Source: CAYVZU01 sp964455935
GTDB taxonomy: Bacteria > Fibrobacterota > CAYVZU01
Length of the DNA: 47,113 nt
Assembly: GCA_964455935.1 (NCBI GenBank)
Contig: CAYVZU010000014.1
Span: 1 to 47,113 of the forward strand
Reading direction: 5' to 3'
Below, piece by piece: positions 7,135-15,927 of the stretch. How positions within the stretch are numbered: position 1 is the stretch's first letter; each line of letters opens with the position of its first letter. The notes under the pieces are model-generated. The model had not been told where the DNA came from. It did no database searches and saw nothing but the letters and a program-made list of their open reading frames with translations. A program made the translations under genes and the position numbers.

Positions 7135-7806
7135 ATGATGGTCACAAATAAGAATTCGATTGTCCGCCTCTCCCGCTACAAGAGCGCCCTGAACCGGTTC
7201 AAGTCGCTGGGGTTTATTAAGATCTTCTCGGACTACCTTGCGGATGCGGTGGGCGTAACCTCGGCCCAGGTCCGAAAAGACTTCTCGCTCTTTGGGATCT
7301 CTGGAAACAAACGCGGCGGCTACCAGATCGATGCACTCATCGGCAAGCTCAACGATATCCTGGGTAAGAACGAGATCCAGAATGTGATCCTGATTGGCGT
7401 TGGCCATCTTGGGACCGCACTCACGAAATACAAGAACTTTGAGAAAGAGGGAATCCGGATTGTTGCTGCCTTCGACATCGATCCCGCCAAGCACAATGCA
7501 AAAGTAGTTCCGCCGATTTTGCCCTTGGACCAGGCTCCGGCCTATGCCAGCCAGAATAAAATCAAAATTGCAATTCTGTGTGTCCCCGATGTCGCGGCCC
7601 AACAGACGTTGGATGCTCTAATCAAGGCGGGCGTTAAGGGGATTCTAAACTTCGCGCCCATTCAGCTCAAAGCGCCGGAAGAATGCATTGTCAACAATGT
7701 GAATCTCGAAATTCAGCTCGAAAACCTGATCTATTTCGTCAATGCAACGGAGAATGCCGCCCTGCGCCAGCGGGACAATAGTGAGTTGCTGGAAAGCGCA
7801 ACATAG
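7135..7806 (+). CDS. rex: Redox-sensing transcriptional repressor Rex
   Basis: Rex (223 aa) binds DNA when NAD+ dominates and lets go when NADH is high, linking fermentation and hydrogenase genes to redox state. Seen: an N-terminal winged-helix domain (about residues 1-85, with VTSAQVRKDFSLFG), a Rossmann NAD(H) domain with GVGHLG, and a C-terminal swapped helix. AAAGGA precedes an ATGATG start, and either ATG could be used. It lies divergent from the maturation operon and 5.3 kb from hydA, and Rex-type operators occur at 1862-1879 and 6839-6856, so the hydrogenase genes are probably its targets. Confidence 0.95.
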   Translation: MMVTNKNSIVRLSRYKSALNRFKSLGFIKIFSDYLADAVGVTSAQVRKDFSLFGISGNKRGGYQIDALIGKLNDILGKNEIQNVILIGVGHLGTALTKYKNFEKEGIRIVAAFDIDPAKHNAKVVPPILPLDQAPAYASQNKIKIAILCVPDVAAQQTLDALIKAGVKGILNFAPIQLKAPEECIVNNVNLEIQLENLIYFVNATENAALRQRDNSELLESAT

Positions 7807-7822
7807 CGAAAGTTGGATTTTC

Positions 7823-8494
7823 CTACAGGATCGTGCTCCGTAGCCAAATCCGGGCGCGCTTCCATTCGGGGAAAACGGAAGCCAGCCTTTCCCAGAACCC
7901 GCTTTGGTGATCCATAATTTCCGTATGGATCAGTTCGTGGACAATGACATAGTCCAACACAAAATCCGGTGCCTTGACGAGACGCCAGTTGAACGAAAGA
8001 TTTTTGCTACTCGAACAACTGCCCCATCGCGTACGTTGGCCGCGGATGAAAATACGGCCAAAGCTTAGACCCACCTGCCGTGCAAGCTCCAGAACCCGGG
8101 AAGGGATAATGCGCCGGGCCTCCTGCCGATACCAATCCTCGACAGCAGATTCACTCGTAAGGTCCTTCTCGGAATAGATAATCTTGGAGTGCGCGTCAAT
8201 ACCAGAGGCCTGGCCCGGCCCAACCGGCTCAACCCGGTGGATTTCGCCGCGGTACAAAATGCGGCCCTCCTCAACGCGCGGCAGGGCCCGAAGTATGTTT
8301 TGAAAGTGCGCGCGTTGCCTGCGAATCCAGTCTTGTTTTTCGTTGAGAAAAACCTGAATGCTGCGGTTCGAGAGGCGGGTTGGCGCGATAAGACGGACCT
8401 GGGCCGAGCGGTCCACAACGATTCGGGCGTACTTCACGCGGCGGCGTTCGACCTGGACCGGAATGTCTTCCAGCAGAATCGCCGCCGTCTTCAA
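7823..8494 (-). CDS. YgjP-like M48-type metallopeptidase-domain protein
   Basis: Protein of 223 aa from the YgjP/DUF45 family. It carries the zinc-protease motif HELIH followed by a downstream H-x3-FWE segment (HQSGFWERLASVFP), plus the family's RWGSCSS motif. The family is a predicted zinc metallohydrolase with poorly known substrates. It is the last gene of a five-gene operon; its ATG overlaps the cyclase stop codon by four bases (8491-8494), so translation is probably coupled. It converges with rex with only 16 bases between the stops and no clear terminator. Confidence 0.88.
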   Translation of the reverse strand: MKTAAILLEDIPVQVERRRVKYARIVVDRSAQVRLIAPTRLSNRSIQVFLNEKQDWIRRQRAHFQNILRALPRVEEGRILYRGEIHRVEPVGPGQASGIDAHSKIIYSEKDLTSESAVEDWYRQEARRIIPSRVLELARQVGLSFGRIFIRGQRTRWGSCSSSKNLSFNWRLVKAPDFVLDYVIVHELIHTEIMDHQSGFWERLASVFPEWKRARIWLRSTIL

Positions 8495-10500
8495 GCGTTC
8501 TCCCCTTCCGTAAGGCGAAAAACGCCGATCCGTCCTTTTCTCCCCTTCAATTCGATGTCTCCCTGAAACTCGAAGCCGAACTCCTGCGTGTCATATTTTA
8601 GTGCGCTCGAAAGGCAGAAGGTGTCGGGACCAAAGTTGCGCGTAAAGGCCTGAATTCGCGAGGCGATGTTAACCGTGTCGCCGATCAGCGTATAGTCGAT
8701 CCGGTCGCGCGAGCCGATATTTCCGATGGTGCATTCGCCCCTGTGCGCCCCAATCCCAACGTGCACGGGCGCAAATCCTTCGCGCATCAGCCGCTCGTTC
8801 ATGCGGGGAAGGGTCTGCAGGATTCTGCGCCCCGCCCGGATGGCGCGCTCGTTAACGCCTTCGAAATACAGGAGCAGCCCGTCGCCCATGATCTTGTTGA
8901 TCTGCCCTTCTTCCAGAGCCACGGCCTGCGCCACTTCATCGATATAGATATTCAACATGCGTACCACATCTTCGGGGCCGTATTGCTCGCTCATGGTGGT
9001 GAAACTAATTATGTCCACGAACATGACGCTGAGTTCTTTTTTCTGCACCAGCATCGCGGACGAATCGAGCGGCGACAGCGGAACATGAGCGTGCGTGGGA
9101 ACATATTTCGAAAATCGTCGTTTCATCTCCCGTTCGCGCGTTTCCAGATTCTTGGCCAAACCCAGCGCGCTGCGGGCCTCTTCATAGTGGCGGGAATTGG
9201 CAATGCTCACGGCCAAATGGTCGGCCAGATTGCCCAGAAGCTCCAGATCCGATTCAAACAGCGGCCGTGATCCCAGCTTGTTCTCAACGGAGAGCAAGCC
9301 CACGGCTCTGTTGTTGAGCTGAATGGGAACAGCGGCGAACGCTTCCGTCCCCAGCAAACGGATATACTGTTGGGTCTTGCGGCTCTGGGTTTTCATATTG
9401 GATTGCAGATCGCACACCAGCAATGGTTTTCTGCTGTTAATCACTTGCACGAAAAAGCCGTCGTAATTATCCGGCCGGACATTGAACTCCATTTCACGAA
9501 TCAGGTTCTCGTGCGCAACATCGAACCCGGCCCACGCTTTTGCGGAAAGGGTACTGGTGGTTGGGTTCATCATCAAAATCAAAACGCGGTCGTATCCCTC
9601 CTCCCGACGAAGGCTGGCCGCGGTCTTGCGCAAAAGATCGTCTTCGGGCGCAAGCTGAGTTGTGGCCCGTGTCACGCTGCGCACCAATTCCGACTCGCGT
9701 TTGTGCCGTTCGAGAGTTTCGAGGGATTGCTCCAGCGCCTCGTTTTGCTCGCGGGAAATCTTCTCCTTGCGATAGCGATCCCATTCCCGCAGACACAGAA
9801 AAACCAATCCGCCCACAAATAGGCCTTGTGCAAACGAAACGGCGGCCCGTCCGCCAAAACCAAAAATCAGGAAAGAAGTGACAATTGCCAGTATAGTCGA
9901 GTATGCAAAAGGACGGACCCTCCACGGTGAGTTCCAGGTGATTTCATACTCGCACCACCGCCCGCCCCGATGATAGCATTCCGTCTCCTTTAATGAGATG
10001 CCTCTGCAGCCGAACGCGGACGGAACGGCTTCCAGAATGCCCTTCCGGTTTTCACATTGATAGGGGCGCTCCACGCACTCTTCTTCCACGGTCGAACGCA
10101 GAACGGCCCGGCTGCGCCCCAGGCTGGTTAATGAAAACCGCGTAGCGCGGGTATAGAACATGACAATTTCGGGAATCTTGCGGAAGAAGGCTTCAGGGGT
10201 GAGGAGGCTTTTCGCAAATCGACCCACAATGCCCTGACAATAGGACGTTGCCGTGTAACGCCCAACCTTGCGAGCGATCGCGGGATCGCGCGTTAGCTTG
10301 CTGACTTGGTCGTGGAACCGGTCCGAGAATTCCTGATCGAACCAGTTGTCGTCGTTCGCCAGCAACGACGCATCCCGGCCGCAGGCCCGAAACAGCCTTG
10401 AAACCTGCTCGGCGTCCCAGCGCAGCTGTAGTCTAAGGTATTGCGCATAATTGCGTAGGATTTTCGCATTGTAAAGCTTGCGCGACCCGTTAGGCGGCAT
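8491..10500 (-). CDS. Class III adenylate/guanylate cyclase with V4R-like sensor, membrane hairpin and GAF domain
   Basis: 669 aa. Residues 1-175 form a V4R/4-vinyl-reductase-like sensor domain with the ERPYQCENR and CYHRGGRWCEYEI motifs. Two hydrophobic segments near 195-235 would anchor it in the membrane. A coiled stretch follows, then a GAF domain (about 285-430) and a C-terminal class III cyclase domain. Metal-binding D496 (MFVDI) and D540 (KIMGDG) are present. K536 and the Thr in DYTLIG form the Lys/Thr pair usual for bacterial adenylate cyclases, so cAMP is the likelier product. It overlaps the PilZ gene by 11 bases and the YgjP-like gene by four, so it belongs to one tightly packed operon. 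Confidence 0.9.
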   Translation of the reverse strand: MPPNGSRKLYNAKILRNYAQYLRLQLRWDAEQVSRLFRACGRDASLLANDDNWFDQEFSDRFHDQVSKLTRDPAIARKVGRYTATSYCQGIVGRFAKSLLTPEAFFRKIPEIVMFYTRATRFSLTSLGRSRAVLRSTVEEECVERPYQCENRKGILEAVPSAFGCRGISLKETECYHRGGRWCEYEITWNSPWRVRPFAYSTILAIVTSFLIFGFGGRAAVSFAQGLFVGGLVFLCLREWDRYRKEKISREQNEALEQSLETLERHKRESELVRSVTRATTQLAPEDDLLRKTAASLRREEGYDRVLILMMNPTTSTLSAKAWAGFDVAHENLIREMEFNVRPDNYDGFFVQVINSRKPLLVCDLQSNMKTQSRKTQQYIRLLGTEAFAAVPIQLNNRAVGLLSVENKLGSRPLFESDLELLGNLADHLAVSIANSRHYEEARSALGLAKNLETREREMKRRFSKYVPTHAHVPLSPLDSSAMLVQKKELSVMFVDIISFTTMSEQYGPEDVVRMLNIYIDEVAQAVALEEGQINKIMGDGLLLYFEGVNERAIRAGRRILQTLPRMNERLMREGFAPVHVGIGAHRGECTIGNIGSRDRIDYTLIGDTVNIASRIQAFTRNFGPDTFCLSSALKYDTQEFGFEFQGDIELKGRKGRIGVFRLTEGENA

Positions 10501-12622
10501 TTTCTCTCAGCTGCTCCGAACGGATCTTCTTGACAAGGCTCCGGATATTACCAAAGATCTCCTTGTAGAGCCCGTCCAGCATGTAGACGTATTTGATGTC
10601 GAAGTGCCAGTATTCATAGGAGCGGACAATCTTGTATTGGGGAGGAAGCGGCTGGTTCTTCTCGAGAATCAAAACCGGATTGGTCATCTCGGTCTCACGA
10701 TAGGTCTCCACAGCCGCCCGCGAAAGTTGATTGGCCAGCCCGGAATTGACATCGGAACCGGGATTTGAAAAGAACATCCGAAACGAGTTGGTCAGTTCCG
10801 AAAGGTTGATTCCCGGCGAAGCATAGTTGCAGACCGCGTAGGCTTTCCCGCCATGCGATCCCTCGGCGACCAGCAGCTTCCGGTCGCGATACAGCCCAAT
10901 CCGGCGGTACTCTTCGGCGATTTTCAGGTTCTCAATGCCTTCGATGCAAAGGTTCTCGATACGCATCAGACTGTCGTAGCCCTGCTCCAGCAGCAGACTC
11001 TCAAACTCCTCCAGGTCGCTTTCGGCCGCGGGGTGCACGGTGCTTTCCTCTTCAGCCGGAGTCGCGGCAACCTCCAGACGCTGAGCAGTGCCCTTCATTA
11101 CGCAATAATCCAGAATCGTGCTGCCGCAAATTTCGGGATTATCGATCAGGTCCTTTGTCTCGCCGAAAACGAGTTTTGGGTACTGATTGCCCGGCCGGAA
11201 AAAGCAGGTGATGTAGGCCGGCATGCCCCGGCGCCCCTCGTTGAAACTGCGAAAGAACTCGATCATTTCCAAAATCATCGTTTTGGAGACCGATGCATTC
11301 AGACTATTGAGTCCGGCCAGGTGCTGAACGACCCATGCATGATCGTAGAACCGGACGGCCGAGATATGGCCTTTGACGTCGTCCCCTTCCTTGTAGAGGA
11401 TCTTCTTCATGAGAAGGTCTTCAGAAGCCAGCAGACGCGAGTAGGTTTCAAGCATGCTCCCGGCAAACCGTTGCAGATTTTTTCGCTTCTCCTCATAAAT
11501 GAAACCCGATTCAAAGAAGAATTCCCAAATCAGATCGTAATCCTGGCTGTTGGCGTCGAAAACCTTCACGCTCAGGTTTTGCTGTTTAATTCGGCAGATG
11601 GCTTTAAGCAGGTCCGGGCTCACGCCCACGAACTCCGCCCCAATCCGGTAGCGGTATCCGCCCTCCTCCGCCACATGCTTGCAGTAGAGGACCCGCACGG
11701 AGGCCGGCAGGCGCTCTTCATGAGGAAGCTGGATGAAGAAGGATAAGAAGATAGTCCCTTCGAGAATGGGAACGTGGGTGCGGTCAACAAAGAAGGATAA
11801 GCCCTTATTGGAAATATCGGCAATTTGGCCCTGAATGCGCTGGTCGCGAATAAGCGGGTGCAGAGCGTCGACATAAGCGTTGCTTTCTCCCAGAAGGCAG
11901 ATCCGTTCGCTTCCGCGGATGCTGTGCAGGTTGGTGTCGGGCATACGGATTTCGCGGTTGTTATTTTCAAATCCAATGACCGTGAAATAGCTTTTTCCTT
12001 CAAATTGGCATTTCCGCTTTCGGTCCACGCGAAGAATCCGGCCCCGGGTCTCAACCGCGAGTTCGTTGTTAAAATACAGACGAACTTGCGGAACCGCATC
12101 ACCTGGAAGAATGAGCCCCTTTTCCCGGTCCAGAAATACCGCCATGGCTTTTTGCGAAATGTCGATTGGATTGCGCGACTCGAAGGTAATCTCACCATGG
12201 TGGCTGGCAACGGCTAGTTCGATCCGGATGTTCGGCGCGTATTTTGCCAGCGACAATCGCGGGTCCGCTCTGCAATTGACCAGCTTTCCGTGTTCCGGCC
12301 GTGTAAACCAGCAGTTGCCACCGGCAATCAATTCATTGAGCTTCTTGAGCTCGGGAGGAATGAGGCGGCACGAAAACACCAAAGCCTGCCGCTTATAGCC
12401 CAGACTGGCAACAAGCTCCTGGTTTTCGAATACCGAGTAGAAGGGCTTGTGACAATTCGTCCGGATACAGCGCGCCAAAAACCGATCGTCCCCCGCCTCT
12501 TCGATTTGGAATATTGCCTTCTGGCTCGAGTCCGAAGCCAAGGCAATATGCATGGGAAGACCCGAAAAGATGCAGTATTCCAAAACTTTGTTAAGCCCCG
12601 TTGTTGCTTCTTCGGTACTCAT
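10490..12622 (-). CDS. PilZ-domain protein with C-terminal acyltransferase-like region
   Basis: Protein of 710 aa. A central PilZ domain shows the D-x-S-xx-G motif (DISNKG) with arginines just before it, as expected for cyclic di-GMP binding. An earlier segment has a degenerate version (DISQKAMAVF) and may be an inactive PilZ-N domain. The C-terminal half resembles GNAT-fold acyl-CoA N-acyltransferase proteins found fused to PilZ; this part is a weak call. There are no membrane segments. Its start overlaps the methyltransferase stop by four bases, and it runs into the cyclase gene, so cyclic di-GMP sensing and cAMP synthesis appear to be co-expressed. Confidence 0.75.
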   Translation of the reverse strand: MSTEEATTGLNKVLEYCIFSGLPMHIALASDSSQKAIFQIEEAGDDRFLARCIRTNCHKPFYSVFENQELVASLGYKRQALVFSCRLIPPELKKLNELIAGGNCWFTRPEHGKLVNCRADPRLSLAKYAPNIRIELAVASHHGEITFESRNPIDISQKAMAVFLDREKGLILPGDAVPQVRLYFNNELAVETRGRILRVDRKRKCQFEGKSYFTVIGFENNNREIRMPDTNLHSIRGSERICLLGESNAYVDALHPLIRDQRIQGQIADISNKGLSFFVDRTHVPILEGTIFLSFFIQLPHEERLPASVRVLYCKHVAEEGGYRYRIGAEFVGVSPDLLKAICRIKQQNLSVKVFDANSQDYDLIWEFFFESGFIYEEKRKNLQRFAGSMLETYSRLLASEDLLMKKILYKEGDDVKGHISAVRFYDHAWVVQHLAGLNSLNASVSKTMILEMIEFFRSFNEGRRGMPAYITCFFRPGNQYPKLVFGETKDLIDNPEICGSTILDYCVMKGTAQRLEVAATPAEEESTVHPAAESDLEEFESLLLEQGYDSLMRIENLCIEGIENLKIAEEYRRIGLYRDRKLLVAEGSHGGKAYAVCNYASPGINLSELTNSFRMFFSNPGSDVNSGLANQLSRAAVETYRETEMTNPVLILEKNQPLPPQYKIVRSYEYWHFDIKYVYMLDGLYKEIFGNIRSLVKKIRSEQLRENAA

Positions 12623-13452
12623 GGCCGGATTCCTTCAACCAAAACCAGAATGGTGTAGCTGAACCGGGACTCGGATTGCATGTAACGCAGGACTTCGTCC
12701 ATAAACTCCGCAAGGCTGAAATCGACCCGGAGCATGTCATCGCGCTGCATGCGCACCAACTGATTGAGCTTTGCCATCAGATTGCCTCGGTCGCTCTGAC
12801 CGATTTGGCCATAAATTAGATGATGAGGAACCAAATGCACTTTGATGTCATGCAATCCTGCATTGTGAAACATGGCGTATAGCTTCCGGCCCGCAAACGG
12901 ATCGAAGCAATGGCGCTCCTGCAAAACGGAGGTAATCTGGCGAAGTTGCCTCTCAAGCTTTTCCGGCATCGGGTAATGGATGAGACAGTTGTTATCAAGG
13001 TCGCCCACCACAACCTTGCCGCCCGGTTTGGCAATTCGGCAAAGCTCATCAAACGCCGCTCGGGGCGAATCCAAATATTCGAATACAAACCGGCAAAAGA
13101 CGAAATCCGCCCAGCCGCTTGGCGCTGGAATTTGATGGATGTCACATTGGACATAGTTCACCGGAATTTCGGCACCTGCCAGTTGCTCCCGTGCCGCGGT
13201 AAGGCGTTTGCCGGAATAATCCAGAAGCGTAAGTTCCCCATATCCATAGCGACGATCGAGGATTTCGTGCATGAGCTTTGAAGTCGAACCTTCGCCGCAG
13301 CCGGCATCGACCAGGTGCGGAAAAGGGGGAAGATCCAAAATGCCGGCCTGGACAAGTTGCTGATAAGTTTTATCGCGGTTGAATTTGTTCCGTAACCGGA
13401 TGGATTCCGTTTCCGACTCCATCAGATATTGTGCCCCGACCGCTTCCAGCAT
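12619..13452 (-). CDS. Class I SAM-dependent methyltransferase
   Basis: Protein of 277 aa with a Rossmann methyltransferase fold: motif I VDAGCGEGSTS, the acidic loop after the next strand (LLDYSG), QCDIHQIP, and a post-motif region AKPGGKVVVGDL. The substrate cannot be told from sequence. GAGGG precedes the ATG. It follows the HTH gene by 33 bases and overlaps the PilZ gene by four bases, so it is embedded in the signalling operon and may modify a small molecule or protein in that pathway. Confidence 0.85.
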   Translation of the reverse strand: MLEAVGAQYLMESETESIRLRNKFNRDKTYQQLVQAGILDLPPFPHLVDAGCGEGSTSKLMHEILDRRYGYGELTLLDYSGKRLTAAREQLAGAEIPVNYVQCDIHQIPAPSGWADFVFCRFVFEYLDSPRAAFDELCRIAKPGGKVVVGDLDNNCLIHYPMPEKLERQLRQITSVLQERHCFDPFAGRKLYAMFHNAGLHDIKVHLVPHHLIYGQIGQSDRGNLMAKLNQLVRMQRDDMLRVDFSLAEFMDEVLRYMQSESRFSYTILVLVEGIRP

Positions 13453-13485
13453 TGTTCCCTCGCTTGGTAACTATATTTTTTTGCG

Positions 13486-14298
13486 CTAGCCGACAAATGC
13501 CGGACGAAAAATCGCAACCCCTTGTTGCGGTCGTGTTTTTAGGAGCGCACTGCCGGACAGGTCTTGCCGGAGGAACTGCTCCACCGCGGGATGGGCTGCG
13601 CAGGCCTGCTCCAGTCTACGCCGTGTGGCGGAATCCACCGTGGCCTGAAAGCCCGGTGACAAGCATAGTACCCGAAATGCAAGCAGAAGATTTTTTGGCG
13701 ATAGCGGCATGCGGCCGCTGAGCACTTTGCGGAGCTGCGCGGTGCTGACTCCGACATGGCGGGCCCAAGCCTCGACCGACTCGGGCCTGGTTTGTATCAA
13801 AACTTGAATGTAGCGGGACAGGGCACCCTTACTATGGAGTGGCAGAAGAGCGGCGAGCATTATTTCATTTCTCAGGAATTCCAGAAAACCCGGGGAGCCG
13901 ATCTCCTCTCCGCGAAACATCCATCGCGCTCCCAGCCGGCCATAGCGGAACCCTTGAGATCCGGACTGGGTATCACTGATGATCACAACGCGCACGGCGT
14001 GCCCGAATCGCGACAAAATTCTTTCGGCCGTTTCCGATTCCTCCGTTGAAACATGCAGAAAGCAGAGCCGCCAGGATTTTTGTTCCAGAAGCTTCTCTGC
14101 GTTGTCCAGGCCCAGGATTTTCTCGACGCCCAAGATTCCAAAATCGGACAATCGGCTTTCGATAAGGCCAAGCACCGGGCTGCTTGCACCGGCCGCGAGG
14201 GCCCGGACCGCGCCTGCAAAAAGGTCAAAAGGGGCAAGACCGATTTCGGCATTCGATCCAATTTGGCGTATCGAGTTGTCAATCATAGATTCGCCCAT
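13486..14298 (-). CDS. Putative transcriptional regulator with AraC-like HTH
   Basis: Protein of 270 aa. The N-terminal 150 residues have an alternating strand-helix pattern like a degenerate receiver domain (WRLCFLHVS, VRVVIIS) but I do not see a secure phospho-aspartate. The C-terminal part has an AraC-type HTH pattern (AWARHVGVSTAQLRKVLSG, then SPKNLLLAFRVL). It is the first gene of the operon with the methyltransferase, PilZ and cyclase genes, so it may control it. The start is uncertain: neither the ATG at 14298 nor the one at 14286 has a good ribosome binding site. Confidence 0.6.
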   Translation of the reverse strand: MGESMIDNSIRQIGSNAEIGLAPFDLFAGAVRALAAGASSPVLGLIESRLSDFGILGVEKILGLDNAEKLLEQKSWRLCFLHVSTEESETAERILSRFGHAVRVVIISDTQSGSQGFRYGRLGARWMFRGEEIGSPGFLEFLRNEIMLAALLPLHSKGALSRYIQVLIQTRPESVEAWARHVGVSTAQLRKVLSGRMPLSPKNLLLAFRVLCLSPGFQATVDSATRRRLEQACAAHPAVEQFLRQDLSGSALLKTRPQQGVAIFRPAFVG

Positions 14299-14584
14299 GC
14301 GATGAAGAACCGCCCTGTTCTAAAGACGGCCAAGCCGATCTTTTATAAACCTTGACCTCACCCATTGGTTTCGAAAAAGTATGATCGTTTTGCAGTTAGC
14401 AAATTCAATACCGTTCATCGGGACGGCCTTAGAATGTTTATTAGCGGTCTCGGAATCAGTGGCAATCTTCATTTTCGTGAATCCCATCACCGAAAATGAG
14501 AACGGCAGAAGTACTCGCTTTGGGCTGGGACGCAGACGGCCGGGCGCGGTCGCCTGTTTTGAATTCGTCGGGTTTTGATAGGCG
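14299..14584. other. Intergenic region without a recognisable gene
   Basis: These 286 bases lie between the last permease gene and the start of the HTH-regulator operon, both on the minus strand. They must hold the regulator's promoter. I saw no terminator hairpin, repeat or convincing small gene. The one open frame here lacks a ribosome binding site and family resemblance. Confidence 0.5.
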
Positions 14585-15712
14585 CTACGAAGCTTTGCGA
14601 TGGAAGCTCAAAAGAGCGACGCTGAATACAACAATGCCGATCGCGATCATGGGAATGCCTTCGCGCCACAATGTCGATAGTCCCGCGCCCTTTAAAAAGA
14701 TGCTGCGCACGACTTCCATATAAAACCGGACCGGATTGACGTGCGTCACAACCTGCACCCACCCGGGCATGTTCTCGACCGGAACAAAGAATCCGCTGAG
14801 GAGGATAAAGAAGATCATGAAAAACCAGACAATGAAAAGGACCTGCTGGGCATTGCGCGCAATGGTGGAAGTGAGAATCCCGATGCCAAGGGAGCTGACC
14901 ATGTAAAGAACCCCAAATCCCAGGAGGGTCAGCACGCTGCCGCGAAACGGTATTCCAAACCAGAGCGTGGCGAGCACCAGGAAGATCATGATTTCAACCA
15001 GTCCAATCACCAGGAAAGGAATACATTTTCCGGCAATGATGTGCACCGACCGGATGGGTGTAACCAGAAGCTGTTCCAGAGTACCCTTCTCTTTTTCTTT
15101 CACGATCGAAAACGCCGTAAGAAGCGAGGTGACCATGGTCACAAGAATTACAACCAGCCCCGGCACCATATACCAGGTTGGGTTGAGCATGGGATTGAAC
15201 AGGATGGTTGGGTTCACGGAGACCGGCAACTGGGATTCAATCCGGATTCCCCTCGCAGCCAGCGATTTCTCCATTCGGTCAAACGCCCACTGAGAGACGA
15301 TGGCTGCAAGATAGCCCCGGGCCACATTGGACGAGTTGGCGTCCACTCCGTCCACCAACAGCTTGACCGAGGCGCCGTCGGGTTGGCGAAGCGCGCGCGC
15401 AAAGTCAGCCGGTACAATCAGGGCCAGTTTAATCACGCCCGCATCCAACATGCGGCCCGCCTGCTCCAGGTCATCGAGATCGCCTTTGAAACGGAACAAG
15501 GGATTGTGCGCAAGCGCCCCGACCAGGTCGCGGCTCTCCGGCGACCGGCTATGGTCCAGGACGCCAATGGGGGTGTTGCGAACCTCGACGGTGAGGGCAT
15601 AGCCAACAACCAGAAGCTGAACCAGCACGGGAAAAAGAATCAACCGAACCATCAGCGGGTCGGCCTTGATGTGGAGAAACTCTTTCCAGACAATGGTTCG
15701 GATGAAGTTCAT
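14585..15712 (-). CDS. ABC-2 type transporter permease (YbhR-like)
   Basis: Membrane permease of 375 aa with the ABC-2/YhgE layout: one N-terminal transmembrane helix (about 20-40), a large periplasmic loop of about 150 residues, and five C-terminal helices. The cytoplasmic EKEKGTLEQLLVTP segment is the conserved coupling motif of this family. It is the last gene of the TetR-TolC-HlyD-ABC-ABC-permease-permease operon and probably pairs with the other permease as a heterodimer. The gap to that gene (15713-15927) is longer than elsewhere in the operon and holds a dispersed repeat. Confidence 0.92.
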   Translation of the reverse strand: MNFIRTIVWKEFLHIKADPLMVRLILFPVLVQLLVVGYALTVEVRNTPIGVLDHSRSPESRDLVGALAHNPLFRFKGDLDDLEQAGRMLDAGVIKLALIVPADFARALRQPDGASVKLLVDGVDANSSNVARGYLAAIVSQWAFDRMEKSLAARGIRIESQLPVSVNPTILFNPMLNPTWYMVPGLVVILVTMVTSLLTAFSIVKEKEKGTLEQLLVTPIRSVHIIAGKCIPFLVIGLVEIMIFLVLATLWFGIPFRGSVLTLLGFGVLYMVSSLGIGILTSTIARNAQQVLFIVWFFMIFFILLSGFFVPVENMPGWVQVVTHVNPVRFYMEVVRSIFLKGAGLSTLWREGIPMIAIGIVVFSVALLSFHRKAS

Positions 15713-15802
15713 AGGATTATCGCTTTCTTGATTCGTGGCGACATCAGATGAAAACCAATCGGCGCCTCACGTGCATTTGCCTGCGGCAAAATGAACTTCA
15801 AA

Positions 15803-15886
15803 CACCCTCACCTTCATCCTCTCCCATCGAAGGGAGAGGAAAAACCCCTCGCCCCTCTGTGGGAGAGGGTTGGGGTGAGGGGGTGG
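15803..15886. repeat. CTCTCCC-type palindromic repeat (long form)
   Basis: Two nested inverted repeats occur here, CTCTCCC/GGGAGAG and CCCTC/GAGGG, enclosed by an outer CACCCTCACC/GGTGAGGGGGTG pair. It is related to the short copy at 7011-7053. It lies between the two permease genes, inside the transcribed operon, and any open frame across it is an artefact of the repeat. Confidence 0.75.
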
Positions 15887-15927
15887 ATTTGATGTTTTCC
15901 CGCCGTTTTTGGGACTTGCTTTTTCAC

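Noticed and set aside
14381..14578. Possible small membrane protein gene in the gap upstream of the HTH operon
   Set aside because: No ribosome binding site, no resemblance to a family, and codon use unlike the neighbours.
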